DNA of 64,000 nt from Archegozetes longisetosus (Eukaryota; Arthropoda; Arachnida; Sarcoptiformes; Trhypochthoniidae). Of this stretch, positions 1 through 13,567 are shown in pieces. Position 1 is the stretch's first letter; each line of letters starts with the position of its first letter. The notes under the pieces are model-generated. The model had not been told where the DNA came from. It was given only the letters and a program-made list of their open reading frames with translations, and made no database searches. The stretch covers positions 4,500,242-4,564,241 of the forward strand of contig JAEMBT020000009.1 in the NCBI GenBank assembly GCA_018873245.2. The letters run 5' to 3'. The position numbers were made by a program, and so were the translations under genes.

Positions 1-1571
1 TAATTAACCGATATTATAACATAAAAATCCGGTACATTATATCCAATATCAGTCATATCAAACTTAATTATCTGACTAATTAAGAGAACGAAAGATTAGG
101 ATTTATTCGCATGTAAATTAAATAGTGATATAAATAGAGAATTTTGAAAATTATGCTAATATGACAGTGAGGCGATATCTCGTTTAAGTGAAAGCTAAAC
201 ATTCCCCTATCAAATGATAGAAGGGATGAAAAAAGAAATTATCTTATAAATTGCTCTAATAGGGCATTTAACGCTTGGTATTTGTATGTCGTACTAGTTA
301 TGAAAATATTTTCTGTATTGGATTCCAATCCAAATATTATGACAAGCTCAGTATATCTCTTAATAAGTTTACTTAAATAATAAATCTGTTTGCTTAAAGA
401 ATGGGCGACTTAATGGTTTATAAAACGAGTTGACATAGATTTGATTTATATAATTACATTTGACAACGATTGTCCAAAAATAAAGCTAGCTGAGATGTTA
501 AGTACAATTTTTCCTTAATGTTGCGCATCGGTCTGATGCAATTTATGAATCAAGTTAGAAGCAAACATAAAGAAAACTTTTAGTAATCGTAATACTTCAG
601 ATAAAAACAAATCTATATATAAGTACAAGAGAAGCGCTTTTAATATTTTAGTCATAAATAAAAAGTAATAAAGATTGTTTAAGTTATATGTAGTTAATTA
701 TTTTGTATACTAAAGTCTTTATTAGTTGATTAAAAATGATTATATACTGATGCGACTTACTTCACCGTTACTTTTCAATATTGAAAGACCTTCTAAGCTA
801 AGCGTAATACTTGCAAAGTGCCCAACTTGCATTTATATACATAGAAATACAGTATTAAAAATTGTCTTTTAATAAAACAAACAGCTTTTATTTATAAAAT
901 TTATTCGTTAACTAATTCTTATGATAGGGCTAGAGAAGAATAGACTGATAAGTTTGGCAAAAAAGTACTAACCAATACAACTACTGTTCTCATTTAGAGC
1001 ATAAATTTTGACAATTTGATTTCCATTTCAAAACACTTATTTCTGTTGAATGAAATCAGATTGATAAAAGTTGGTTTTGATAAATCAGATTTCCTGTATA
1101 AGAGTAATTAATCTTACCTGCAATTAAAACATGAAAACATAAAAAGCCTTAACTACTTTATCTCGTTTTAATTTATTTTAGACGATTGCTATAAATTAAG
1201 TTAAAGAACAATATTTAAAGTCATTAAAAGCTTTTATGTAAACAAATTTCAAACCATACTTAATATCTATAATAGGATAAGACGCAAGCTAAACAAATTT
1301 TCAGACAGCAAGTGCATTAACCCTTTTATTTTATAAATATCGTACAAGGTTAATAATAACTGACTCAATCTTTGACACTTCACTAACCCTTCATATCATT
1401 TGTCTGGTCAATAGTACTGATTGAAAACTATAAGCTTTTCGTTCCATACTTTCAGGTTATGTTGCTTTCAATCAATAAAACTAATTTTCTAAACAGTTTG
1501 TTATGTTGCCAAAAGCTTAAAGTGTTTTTCTTTTTATTTTAAATCCTCTTCACTATAACTCAAGCGTAGAG

Positions 1572-1627
<56 letters not shown>

Positions 1628-3775
1628 AGTGAAAGCCTTTATTGATCTCTGCCCACACTCTAACGCATAATTTCATAATTAGTGTCTTTAAAAACTTCTT
1701 GACTTGAATATTCAGATTATATATGCTATGAATACCGTGAATAATGATTTATTTATGGAAAGAACCCTTTATCCCATTTGGCTGCAAATAAATATTGCTT
1801 AAGCCAAGAAAGTTTGTAAATAGTTTTGAGGTATCTTCAACTTGTGATTAGCGAAGAATATGAAAATTTTTGAGTACTAATCACTTAGAAGTAGAAGCAA
1901 TTTCTATCATTCTACTAATTAATCAATTTTGAGGTTTCAATTGACTCGCAAAACCGGGTAGATCACCGAATAACTAAACCCTAATGGTCATGAATATTCA
2001 ACTCTTCGAAGCTCATAAATGAAAACTTCTTATAATTAATAATCTAGATACTAGAAAAAATAGTTGCCAAAACTATAGAATTTGACTCTAAATGACGCTT
2101 CAGTTTAATTAATTGTCAGAAATGTCAGAAAATTCTGTTTAATAGAATTCTGCAAAATTCTGCATAAATTCCGCTTAATGAATATCCTTAAATAGAATAA
2201 TTTGCAAAATATATAATCAAAATTCCATAATCATCGTACTTTGTAAACAAATCAAAAGTTGGCATAATCTTTAAATATAGGTCATTACTAATACAATAAA
2301 CACAAAATAAGTTCTATCACTGTATACATATTCGTCAAATCTGTCGAGCACCGAATATGCTATTTGTTCATTAATGAAATGCCGTGCCTGGAGTATTAGG
2401 GAGCCAGTTGGCTTAAAAAGCAGTGCTCATGTTTGTGACTCAAGTTATATTGTTATACAAACTCCTACATTTGTGTGGCAATGTGTTTGATAAACTGATT
2501 GTCATGCACTCTTGGGATAAGTACTAGTAGTTGATGGAACTAAAATATATTAACTCATTCCTTTTATTAAGTCCACCAATTCTCTTTGCACCTAATAACT
2601 TATATTTGTTTTTTCTTCTCGTATTTTCCCATATAAGTACAATTATTGCTTTGATTTCCGTTCAAGTTTTACTGTTAAGATAAGTTAACATAATTAGCTT
2701 ATTGTTTAGTGTATTTTCAATTGATTTGTTTGAAAGGTTAGCCAATAGTAAGAAAATCACTTTTGAAGTTCTGTTTGACCACCTCGTACGTAAGATAGTT
2801 GTATTGAATGCGAATTTACTGATTTTGGTTTTATATTCCCCGAGATATCAATTACTTTCTCTGGAAAATCGTAGGACTAGAGGATTGAAACCTAATGTGC
2901 AGGTTATGGCAGATAAGGGGCATAAAAGTTTGCGTCCAAGGTTTGAAACTTGCAGCGAAAGTATAAAAGATTAAAAAGTCACTACTTTTCTCAAAAGATT
3001 TATTAGGAGATATTCCACGATTTGAACACTATTAAAAGTTTCGTTATTGTTACATTTGATCGGGAAAGCTATACAGTTCTTTTGAAGCGCAGCTAACTCC
3101 AAATCAAAAAGTATTTCATCAAAACTTTCATGTAAGAAATGAGTCAGAACTAGACACAATTCAATTTCTATAACTTCAGAAATTTCTTTCGCAACTCTAC
3201 GCAAGAGATTATTTCTCCTACGTTTGTGACTATATATAGTATAAGCGATTATTTCTTTCATGTTCAATGAGTATTCAACAAATTCGGATTAATTTATGAA
3301 TCGGTTCTTAACAAAAGTTGCTCTACTAATCAAAATAGGAAATATAAATTGATCCGATTTGTATCTTAAAGTATTAATATGTTTACATTACTTGAAACTT
3401 CGCCCACTTATCCGATTTGTATTTAATAAAAAGTTTCTGAAATTCTCACTTCAGATAGAGTTATACATGCTTGAATGAGTTCAAAAATAGTTTTATAGAG
3501 ATACTTTGATTACTTTTTTCCATTAATCTATGAAATATCACCAAAAACTAAAATTTTAAGCCTTATGCAGCACTGCTCTATACGAAGATAAAGTTGCAAT
3601 CAAAATTTGTAAATATATCAGGATTATAGATGTTTTCAAATTCTAACTTCTTCTCAATTTTAATCAAAGAGATCCGCACTTGATATGCAAAGAAATTATG
3701 CACAAATTCTTGAGTACGGAGTAAAATTAGTTTCTTTGAGATAAAAACCGAAAAATTTAAATATTTTTATATAGG
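1..3775. other. Intergenic, no supported gene
   Basis: AT-rich DNA with no recognisable gene. The only clear structure is the GA microsatellite at 1575-1623. Two open frames converge around 2702-3267 (90 and 98 codons, opposite strands), but frames of this length are expected by chance at this base composition and neither shows a domain or signal peptide. Confidence 0.6.
1575..1623. repeat. (GA)n microsatellite
   Basis: Perfect GA dinucleotide run of about 24 units. Similar runs occur at 19537-19571 (as TC) and 28799-28825. Confidence 0.97.
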
Positions 3776-3783
3776 TATATAAG
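3776..3783 (+). promoter_or_regulatory. Candidate TATA box of the single-unit prepropeptide gene
   Basis: TATATAAG lies about 115 bases upstream of the ATG at 3896. A start site about 25-30 bases downstream would fall near 3805 and give a short leader of about 90 bases. TATA-like words are common in AT-rich DNA, so spacing is the main support. Confidence 0.4.
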
Positions 3784-3895
3784 TATAAATCTCAATCACG
3801 GATTGCCCATATACTGCCTGCTATTTGATTGATAGAGTAGTGAGATTTGAAATTTTGTTTAATAGAGAAAAATAGGAGAAGTCATTGTTTTCAGT

Positions 3896-5611
3896 ATGAC
3901 TCGCACTATGTTTTGCATAGTAATGCTATTGTTATGTTCTTTGTCTATGATCTCAATGAATAAAACGATTCCAAGTAAGGAGGACTGCATCGTATTGTGG
4001 AATGCTGTCGGCGGGGCTGGAGGTAAATCATAATCATTTTATGAATTTGTTACTAATCCTGCTGATTTATGCATTTATCACATAAATATATTACTATTTT
4101 ATTAATATCTATAAGAAAAGTCAGCAATTTAGAAGTACGTCTAGGTGTTTCATGAGATTTTGACATTGGGGATAGAAAATAGATTCAAATACGAGTCTCA
4201 AATTGATCTTTGTGATATTAAAGGACGAATATTAAGATATTGAAAGTAGATTCTCATTCAAATTCATGGTTATTCAGGCCTAACATATATAAAAATGTTA
4301 TCTCTCAGTTTCTCAACAAATTTTTATATTTTAAATAATTTTTTTTAGTATAATTTTTTATAATAAAAATAACCGATTGATTGAGGTCTATATGAATGAG
4401 TTTTTTCAAGTAGTTGACTTAAAAAAATTTATATTTTATTTTATTAACCACTTAACTTCTTTTAAGTAAAGGTTTATAAGTAATAAGTTATTAATAATTA
4501 GTAGTAGTTTTAATTCAGCCTATGATCAGTGGGTTTATAACCATTTCTAATAAGTCACTTAACATATTCTTTGTAAGGTTTCAAACAATTATTTTTGAAG
4601 TCAACTACCTGACAAAACGCATTCATGTGATAGCAATTTAAGATTCTTGAACTTTGAAAACTGCTTGAGCAAAATTCAATATTAAAATAACAAGCAAACT
4701 CTTCAAAGCGCAAATTTTTCTCTGAGGTAATTCTCAGCTTAAATGAAATCTTTTACATATTCTCCTAATTTGAACGCTCTTTTGCTGAAACACATGCATA
4801 AAACAAAAGCCTATAACTTGAATGATATAAAATCTGATGGAATTGGCGTAAAATCTTTAGGGATAAAAGTTTTATGTACAAAAATTGATGAACCTTGAAA
4901 AATTTGCTTCTAGAACTATACTCGAGCCTTTGGTTTTTAAAGTATGGATAACAATTTTTTGAGAAAAATAAAATCTTGCTTAGGGCCTTCAGCTGCTGAT
5001 TATCGCGATTTTATTCATTGACTCTTTGCAATCACTTTAACTTTTACCAAGGGCTTTTGTAAATTTAATATTCTTGTTTGTGGCTTTCAGAAAGGAATTG
5101 AAAATTTCTAACATAGACTCATAATTTTACGCAATCCTAATTTGTGATTCTTTTGAAATATATGATGGTTTGAGGTTTACGATAAAGTAGCTGATCTTCA
5201 GACAAAAAGTCTGTTTCATGTAATCTGAAAATTTGGTAAAACTTCTAATATCGATGAAAATAAAACAATTTACTAGACAAAGTTTCGCTATTATGTATAG
5301 TATAGTTAATGAAGTACGCTTTAAACCTATTTAAAAATACTTCCTGATTAGTCGTAGAACCTATTTTTGTTAACTTTTTTGTTTCTTCTCATCGTAATTT
5401 TGGATTCAATTTCCTATCAATAGGAAACCTGAAGGAAGCTGCTGCAAAAACTGGTATCTCTATGGATGGAGTGCTCAAGTTATATGAAGATTGTCTTCGA
5501 TCAGAAGAAGGAATACGCTATAGAAGAAATTTTTGGGCAAACAGTTTAAATAAATTAATTCGAAACGATCGATTAGAAGGATTACTGTCTAAACTTCTGA
5601 ATGAAGAATAA
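3896..5611 (+). CDS. Secreted prepropeptide with one EEGIRY unit (two exons)
   Basis: Exon 1 is 3896-4022 (donor GTAAAT) and exon 2 is 5424-5611 (acceptor ATAG); the phase-1 intron splits a Gly codon. The product is 104 residues. Residues 1-21 form a hydrophobic signal peptide (FCIVMLLLCSLSMIS core). A mature N-terminal segment follows with Cys31 and Cys66, the latter in V-L-K-L-Y-E-D-C. Next comes Arg, then S-E-E-G-I-R-Y, an Arg-Arg cleavage site (5522-5527), and a 27-residue tail starting N-F-W-A-N and rich in Leu. The D-C ... G-N ... K-L-Y-x-x-C frame and the intron phase match the large precursor at 20123-32336, so the two are paralogues. The peptide would have a free C-terminal Tyr because no Gly precedes Arg-Arg. 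I know of no named family for it; a neuropeptide-like or other secreted regulatory peptide is inferred. AATAAA lies at 5811-5816. Confidence 0.72.
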
Positions 5612-8600
5612 CTCTGAACTGAAACAATTTATATCCTGTCTGACTTACATGTACGAGGGGTGTTTGAAAAGTTCTCGGAATAATGTTTGTAAATTATTAT
5701 GAGAGAATACTAGAGCTTCCCAGACACCTCTCGTATTTAATTAATTTTGTTTCGTTAGATTGACTTAATTTTTCTGCTAATTAAAATCTCATAAATTTAT
5801 TTGCAAATGAAATAAAATCATATTATGCTTTTTATGTATAAGTTTATTTATAGTTTCGTGTTTAATAAGCTCAATTATTCAATAAGCTCGATAATTCAAT
5901 TTTATTTTTTCAGGTCTTAAGGGTTCAAGATTCCTGTTCTTAAGAACTGTTCTATAAGGACTAACTTTACGGTTATCTTTATTAAGACTTAAGTTCTTAA
6001 AGACTAGGTTTGAACATTTTTGCACAAAAATATTGCTTAAGGTTTAGTAACATATGTGTACTAACAATAAAAACTGGTGGAAACCCGTTGGATATACATC
6101 TTTTGTTTTCTAATACTTTTTTATTGAAAAAACCAAGAAAACACTAAGAATTTGTGGTTTAAGCTTGTGATGATAGCGTTACGAGCAATTAAAATGAGTA
6201 AAATCAATTAATCTTGATACTTCCGACAATTTTTGATGAAATTCTCGTTTCAATTAAAACATTCCTATTTTTTGCAGAATATAACTTCTATTTTATGATC
6301 TTCTAATTGAATTAGTTTAGTGGTATAACATTCCTGACAAGAAACAATCGCATAAAATTCTAATGGATTTTCTACACTACTCTGAAGCTTGATACCATAG
6401 CCATAAATCAAACTTAATTTAGTAAAAACAGCTAATAAACTCAAAAGGGCTAATTTAATTCAAATAGATTATATACTAATAAAAACACTTAAAAAGAAAC
6501 AAATTGCATAAACAGATTACTCAAACAACAAGTTTCACACAATATTTCACTGCCAAATGAACTAAATTTGAGAATTTCTTGTATCAAACCAATCCGTATT
6601 TATTGCCATAAATCCTTTTCTCATATACCTGTGTTTGAGGCAGAAAGATAAAATATATTTTCTTATAATAAGGATATCCTTTCTTACTCTGGCTACTAAA
6701 ACTATTAGACCATTAATGTCTATGATTGTTGTGCGTTTAACTCTTACCCCGTAATTACCTTTATATTCGCAAAGTTTATAGAATCTATTTATGAAAAACT
6801 TGATTTTTATTTAAATCGAATATTCTTCAGAATTGTATTAAAATCTTGCACAATAGGAAAGTCTGACACATTAAATAACATCTATTCTAAAAAGTTTTCG
6901 TACTTTCAAAGCAAAATGTTTTATACTGGTAAGTGATTATTAACACAAGAACTTTTGAGAGTACGCTCCTAGATCTCACTTGTTCTATTAAGTCTAGTAT
7001 TAAAAGTGTTCATCAAGTCCGAACCTTAATAATAACTGCTTTGCCGCGAATGTAGAAGAATGTAGAAGATATAAGCCTATTCTCCTAAAATAGATTCTTC
7101 TTTTTTGCTGATATGTAACAATTGAATATAAAAGAAATTTATAAATATCCAGAATTACATATGAATTGTTCTAGAACTTGGTTGGTCTTCTACTATTGTA
7201 AAAAGGTTGTGGGTGCAATTTCTATTTATAAAGACTTTTCTAGTAAAATCAATTTTGCTACTTTCATAGGAAAACTCGAATCAATTTAACCAGAAGAACA
7301 GATAGTAAATAACTTTGCCTGTTGTATGATTGCGTGCGAAAAAACAGTTAGTTTTCCAAATGCTATTCGTTTTCATTTCATCTGACTGTCGATCAAGAAA
7401 AGATTAAAGAAACACTCTTAAACTTGAATATACGCTTATAATCAAAACTTGTGTTCGATTAAACAACTTTTACAAACTGAGAAAACTAATCCTGCTGCTT
7501 ACTTCAGATGCTAATAATATGAATCAGTAATCACAATAAAAGTAATGTCTCCAAATCTGATTAAGGGATCATTTATTGTTAATATTAATAATTCTCTATC
7601 CAAAGCTTACAGTCTTTACTTTGCAGTAAAGGATAAAAATAAATCTAATTAGTAGCTAAATAATTCAATACAAAAGTTAAAGTGATCTAATTTTGCTGAT
7701 AAGAGTAGGCGTTACACAAAGCATAGACTTATTGAAGCGATTATTGTGTTCAATAGGTTGAAAGCCCGCATAAAATTGCATCATTAGCTGAAATGTGTTT
7801 TCAAAATACTGTCGATCGTGTTAGATATGTAGTTTTTAATTAGAATTAGAATGCCCACTTTTTGGTCGTCGGAAATCAAGTCAATATACTTTGATATGAT
7901 TTTGAAAAGTTCCAGATTTTTTCTATGCACTAGTGATTAATGTACCTCTATAAAAGATTCACTCTATGAGTCCCTTACAGAGCCCTTTATAGAGCCCCTT
8001 ATAAACTGCAAAATCAAACAGCTCTTGGGTAAAATGAATAGACATAAAAATTAATAAAAGTCAATTTTACACCAGTATTAAAGAGGAAAACCAGGAAATT
8101 AAATTAGATTAAATTTTCAATGAAACACTTGCCTGACATTATATAGAACGTTATAATTCCCTATTAAAGTCTGATTGAATAGGCGTAGTTCTGATAGAGG
8201 TTTAGTTTGTCTATTCTTCAAATCAAGTGATAAATTGTAGTAAAGCATGCAATTCATTCAATTTAGTCTATAGTTCATCAAATTACGATTTAGAAAATCT
8301 ACTGAGTCTTGATGAATGAATAAGAAAGTCACGGCAGGTCTGTAGAGATTGAAAATCTACTCAAATCCCACTCTAGTTTACATGAGATTCTAATTTACTA
8401 GAAGTGTGTTTGAAAAGCGACAAGAATTAAATTAAAGTTTGATGAAACCCAATCTAATCGTTAAAGAATAGATAGATAGTTGATAGATATTAGGAAAAAA
8501 TCTTATTATATCTGAAAAAGTAGAATACTTTTCTACCTACTTATCGGATCGCATACTAGCTACTACAATATTAAAATTCTTTCTTCTTGCAATATCCACT

Positions 8601-11600
8601 TGTATTTTACTCATCATTAAGAAAAACAATCAGGTCAAACATTTTATGAGAATGTATAGGCTAATATTAAAATTGATTCGATAGATATTTCCAAATAAAA
8701 GATCAATTATTTCACGCCTTAGTCCTAAATAATTAAGAAGCTTTTTATTTATATGCTTGAAAGGTCAGCTTTTGTTGATAACAAACTGTAGTATAGTAGT
8801 AAATCAATTTGAATACTATCCAACATATTCTCATAAAAAGTTTGATTTCATTCTTTTCTTAATGATGAGTGGATGTTGAGAGCATCTCTTCTATAATACA
8901 GTTTGTTGTCACCAAAAGTTAGCTATTTAACTTATAAATTAAAAATGTACATGTTATTTAGAGCTAAGGCGTCAAGTAATTCGTCTTTTATTTAGAAATA
9001 TCTAACTATTGGATAAAAAATGTATTTTTATATCAACAGTTCACACTTGTTTCAATTATTTTGTGTCGTTTTTATCAGTATCATAGACATGAGCTTGAGT
9101 TTGCTTAGGCCAGAATTAAAACTTTGTCAAATTTCATTTAAATGTTCGTATTAAGTACTTGCAAACTTTAAGCAATTGATAATGTTTTATCGTAACTTAT
9201 CTCAATTTAGCCGCTCTTTTAGGTTTTGTTTTGGATAGTTTAGCTCTATACTTTATACGTATGTTCTTGATTACCAAAATAATCAACGCAAATAACACTA
9301 ACTCTGAGCAAATGCGTCATCAATTCTAGCCCTAAGTCAAAATGTACCTCTTCTTCAATTTGAAAAATGAAAAGAGCTCTCAATTTACACAAATTTATGT
9401 ATTTTAGTCGTAATGTTGATATAGGCTTAGTATTGCACTACTCTCTTTAAATTTGATTTCAAGATACATCAATCAAAGCTTTTTGAACTCAAGGAAGATT
9501 TTAAATTTTATCGAAAAAGTATTCAATTTACGGAAGATGAGGAAATGATAAATTTCGAATACTAACCATAGGTACGAGTCATGCGAATGATAAGTTAATT
9601 GTCCGTCAAGTCTTTTGACAATTTTGCATATTTTGCCACGAATCTGTAATCTATGAAGACTTTCATTCGAAATAACTTTGAGACTACAACGACTAAACTT
9701 GAATCTACTCTAAGAGAGTAATACAAAAGTTTGTATTAATTAAAACCTGCCCACTTTGAATATTAGGAAACTGCTTTCATCTGATGAATATCGCATTTAA
9801 GTATTTACTTATGATTAAAATGCTACAAATATCTTTCAACTCTTTAATTAATGCCTGACTAATGAATTTAGGATTAAAATTGCATTAAAACGAAATTTCG
9901 CAATAGATTTCTGAATAACAACTTTAAGTATGTATCTTTTGCGCATTGAAACGAAAACCAGAAAATTTTCAAAATATCTAAAAACTGTCTGAAATATTTG
10001 AACTGCATTTAAAATTGTATCCCTAAGCATGTTATTCCGAGGAAAAATTGAAATTTTTTTCTCTTTCAAGTCGAAAAGTGTAGATATGCTTTGTCATCGA
10101 GAATCCGAACAGCAAATGCTTCAAAATAGAGTTTCAGAGAGTACGCAAGGCAATCTTTAAAGTTTAATCCAGATTTTGTTCAAATTTGCATAATTTTTTT
10201 GAAGTTTTTACTTAATAAATTTTTAAAAATAATATAAAACATTATTTTGGTGATTACTTTTAAAAATCTTAAAAAATGGTTTGAATTATTTTGAAATACT
10301 TTAAAATGTTATAAAAAATATTTCATAACATAAAAATCCTAACTGAGAGGTACGTTTTTTATTATTGGACCACTCATCAAACTAGGAGATAGTTAACAGG
10401 CCTACGCTCATTATGCAAACATGAATCTCGATTTCGCGTCACTATACAGCAATCTCATAGAAACTGAATTTACATAATAATTCTACTCATAATACAGTTT
10501 CTAGAACAATGTCTCAGATAATATTCTTAAGTACACTCTTAGTATCTAATTCAAAACTATTCCCTTAATATTTTATCATCGATTGTATTGAGTGAATGCA
10601 TAAAATCTGTACGGAGTACTCATTCATATTAATTTATTTTTGAAGAGATTTTTCGACGTTTGCAATAAAATACTCGATGCTTTGTATGAAAGCACTATAA
10701 GAACTTAAAATATGACTTTAATTATTCATTGAAACTACTCTATCTCCGTAAGCTACTCAACTATTTTCTATTGAAAGAACAAACAACACTATACTATGAT
10801 CAATGACCTGAAATGATGTGATGGATCAGGCACTGATTTTTATTAACAAAACTTTATTCCCAAACATTGCTGTTCACGAGGTCTTACTTTTTATCTATTA
10901 CGAAATTTCTTAGTTCTCAGATTGAAAACAATCTCAAACCGAGTCACTGTCTATTTTAAGATTTACCACGCGTTTTACAAAGCAGTTTTATCATAAATTG
11001 ATTTGTAAATGCTAGTAATATTAAAGGTATAGCTACTTACTAAAATTTACCTAAAAGTTAAAAATATCAATAAAAGCCTTTTCTCCTCCTACTCAAATAG
11101 TTTCACAATAGATTTTTAAAGAACGAATGTAGTTTTAATCATAAAACTAAAGCTTTAGTGCCTTACTCTTTAACCACCATATAGAAAATGATAGACTTAA
11201 ATATAAATACCTGTACTCTTGATGTGTAACCCGATATTTCTCTGATATTTTGATCAACTATGGAATAATAGAAAAACTTTGAATTATTTGAAGAGCACTA
11301 AAACTGGTTAAAGATTCATTGAAAAAGGAAATTTGAATATAAAACATAAGTTTATTTTAAATATAGACAGAATTCCAACAGAATATTTGTTTTATCCCAA
11401 CATAATTCTCTGAACGTGACTCTCAAACAAAACTTTGGATAAATTTATTTCCATTTCTCTATACAAGAAAAATATTATCATGAAAATTTATGAAAACAGG
11501 TCTTCACTCAAAAATTTGTTTGGGAAAACATTTTTCGCTCAACATTTTTTTCATGAAAAGCCCCCAAACTTTTGTTAAAATTTTCATTAGCGAGCTTTCA

Positions 11601-13567
11601 AATAGTGAAAATTAGCAAGTTTATCTCTTTGACACATTGAATAATTCTTTATTTTAGTAGGTTTTCAATACAAAAGGTGAACTCGTTTAACAAACAAGTT
11701 TATTCTCAAACACTAGTTTCAGAGTAAAAGCTTATCTTCAAAAGTTAGACCTCGTAGGAGTCGTAATCAAGTAGAAGATAGAGAATTGGCTTTAAATATT
11801 CAATCTTATTGTATGAGAAACTTTTCATTGAGTATCGCACTTTTAACACCTTTTAAATAGGAAACTATGCTTAGAAGCTTTATTTCTAAACATAAATTGC
11901 ATTTATGTTCACTATTCATATTAATATTTACAGAAATTCATTCACTATAAACACAAATTGACTAAAGCCTAAATTTCCTGAAAGTAATTTATATCGAAGA
12001 AACAAAATTTCAATAGGTTTTCAATAATGAACTGCAAAATAAACACAGAAACACTTGTTTACAATTGTTTCATTGTAAGATTTTAATAAAAGGCTTAGCG
12101 CAGGAGAAAATTTCATTACTAACTAATTAAGGATCAAGTCATTGAAATTGCATAGCATTAGGCGAGTCAATATAATCAAACACTGACACTGGATGACTCG
12201 TAATTTGTACTAGCAAACAATTTCTTGCGTAATAGCTAGCTTAATATGTGTTATCAATTTTAAGCTTAATTACTATTATTTTCTTGCAATTTGCTTGGAT
12301 TTGATATGAGAGAAAAAGCATTTTTTAGTGTATCTTAAACTTATATCTCGACAGCTTACGAAATATGATTAATTGGAGCATAATTTTTTTGTTGTTATCC
12401 GAGAAAAATGTTTAACTAGTTTAATGTCTTCAAGATTAATAGGTTGGGGATTAAGAAAAAGCCTATCAATTGTGAAACTATCTGTTTGTGAGATCTTTTA
12501 ATAAATTATCAAAAAACAAAGAAAAGTAACTGTTGTAAAACAAACTTCTTTTTTTGATCCGATGTACTGTAAGAAAGTATCATTTCGGATACATATTTAA
12601 ATGAAACCAAACTTGAATAACAGTAAGTACAGCGTTCTCAGGTCAGCTTAGATCACACTCTCAAAATAACACTTTCTTGTTAGAATTTTTTGCATTTATA
12701 ATGAGTAGTATTAATAGAGATAGCATTTATGCATTCATTTTCCGATTGAGCATAACCAAGTATTATTAAAGTCTGTCTGTTTTTTAGCAGTCAAGCATTT
12801 CTATATAAGTGGTTACGCACTAATTTCAAATGTGCATATGAACCATATTTCTATCGGTGATACTCATTAGAAATTCAAAAAATGTTAGTGATAAAGTGTC
12901 ATTTAGGGAGTAGATCCAAACTGACCTGCCCACACTGTACAAAACTTCGATAAGACTATGAATTATAGGATGGAGCTTAATTTTTCATTTGATAAATCTC
13001 TAAAGATTCAAAAGATTCATTCACAGTACTTTCACTTCTTTATTCATTAAATAGTTGGGCACTTTTTACTGCTTTTGGTAATCAAAAGTAACACGTGCTC
13101 AACTCAAGCTTAAAATATTGTGCTTTTGTGCGTCATTGTTACGAATTGAGTAAAAAACTTGTTATTTGCAAAACAGATTTGATATATGTTGCGTAGCAAA
13201 CATTTATTCGCTAATGTTAACTCATGTATAAAAACTGAAGATTTACTGCTATGAAGAATTTTCGCTTAGAGCAAGACGATATCATAATGAGACCATAAAG
13301 TTTAAAGTCAGAAAAGCTTCTTAAACACCGAGAAACCAAACCTCCTAATGATTTACCTCTTAAATAAAGAATTGTTTTGTTAATATTGTTCTTCATGTTT
13401 TAGTTAAAGAAAACTAAAATCAAGTTTTATCTTAAGAATCAAAAACTCATTATTAGCATCAATTTATCATTTTATTCATTTTAAGAAAAGCATTCAGAGA
13501 TTTATCATTTTCTCTGCAAATAAACTTCTAGTTATTGAAACAGTTATTGATTTTTATATAGTATGCC
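5612..13567. other. Intergenic, no supported gene
   Basis: About 8 kb of AT-rich sequence after the 3' end of the small precursor. I found no domain, RNA gene or long repeat on either strand. The 73-codon minus-strand frame at 9848-10069 has no coding signature. Confidence 0.6.

Noticed and set aside
2702..3267. Two convergent open frames of 90 (+) and 98 (-) codons
   Set aside because: With roughly 70% AT, several frames of about 100 codons are expected by chance in 128 kb of two-strand sequence. Neither has a domain, signal peptide, splice context or repeat. A V-M-A-D-K-G word in the + frame recalls DDE transposases but stands alone.
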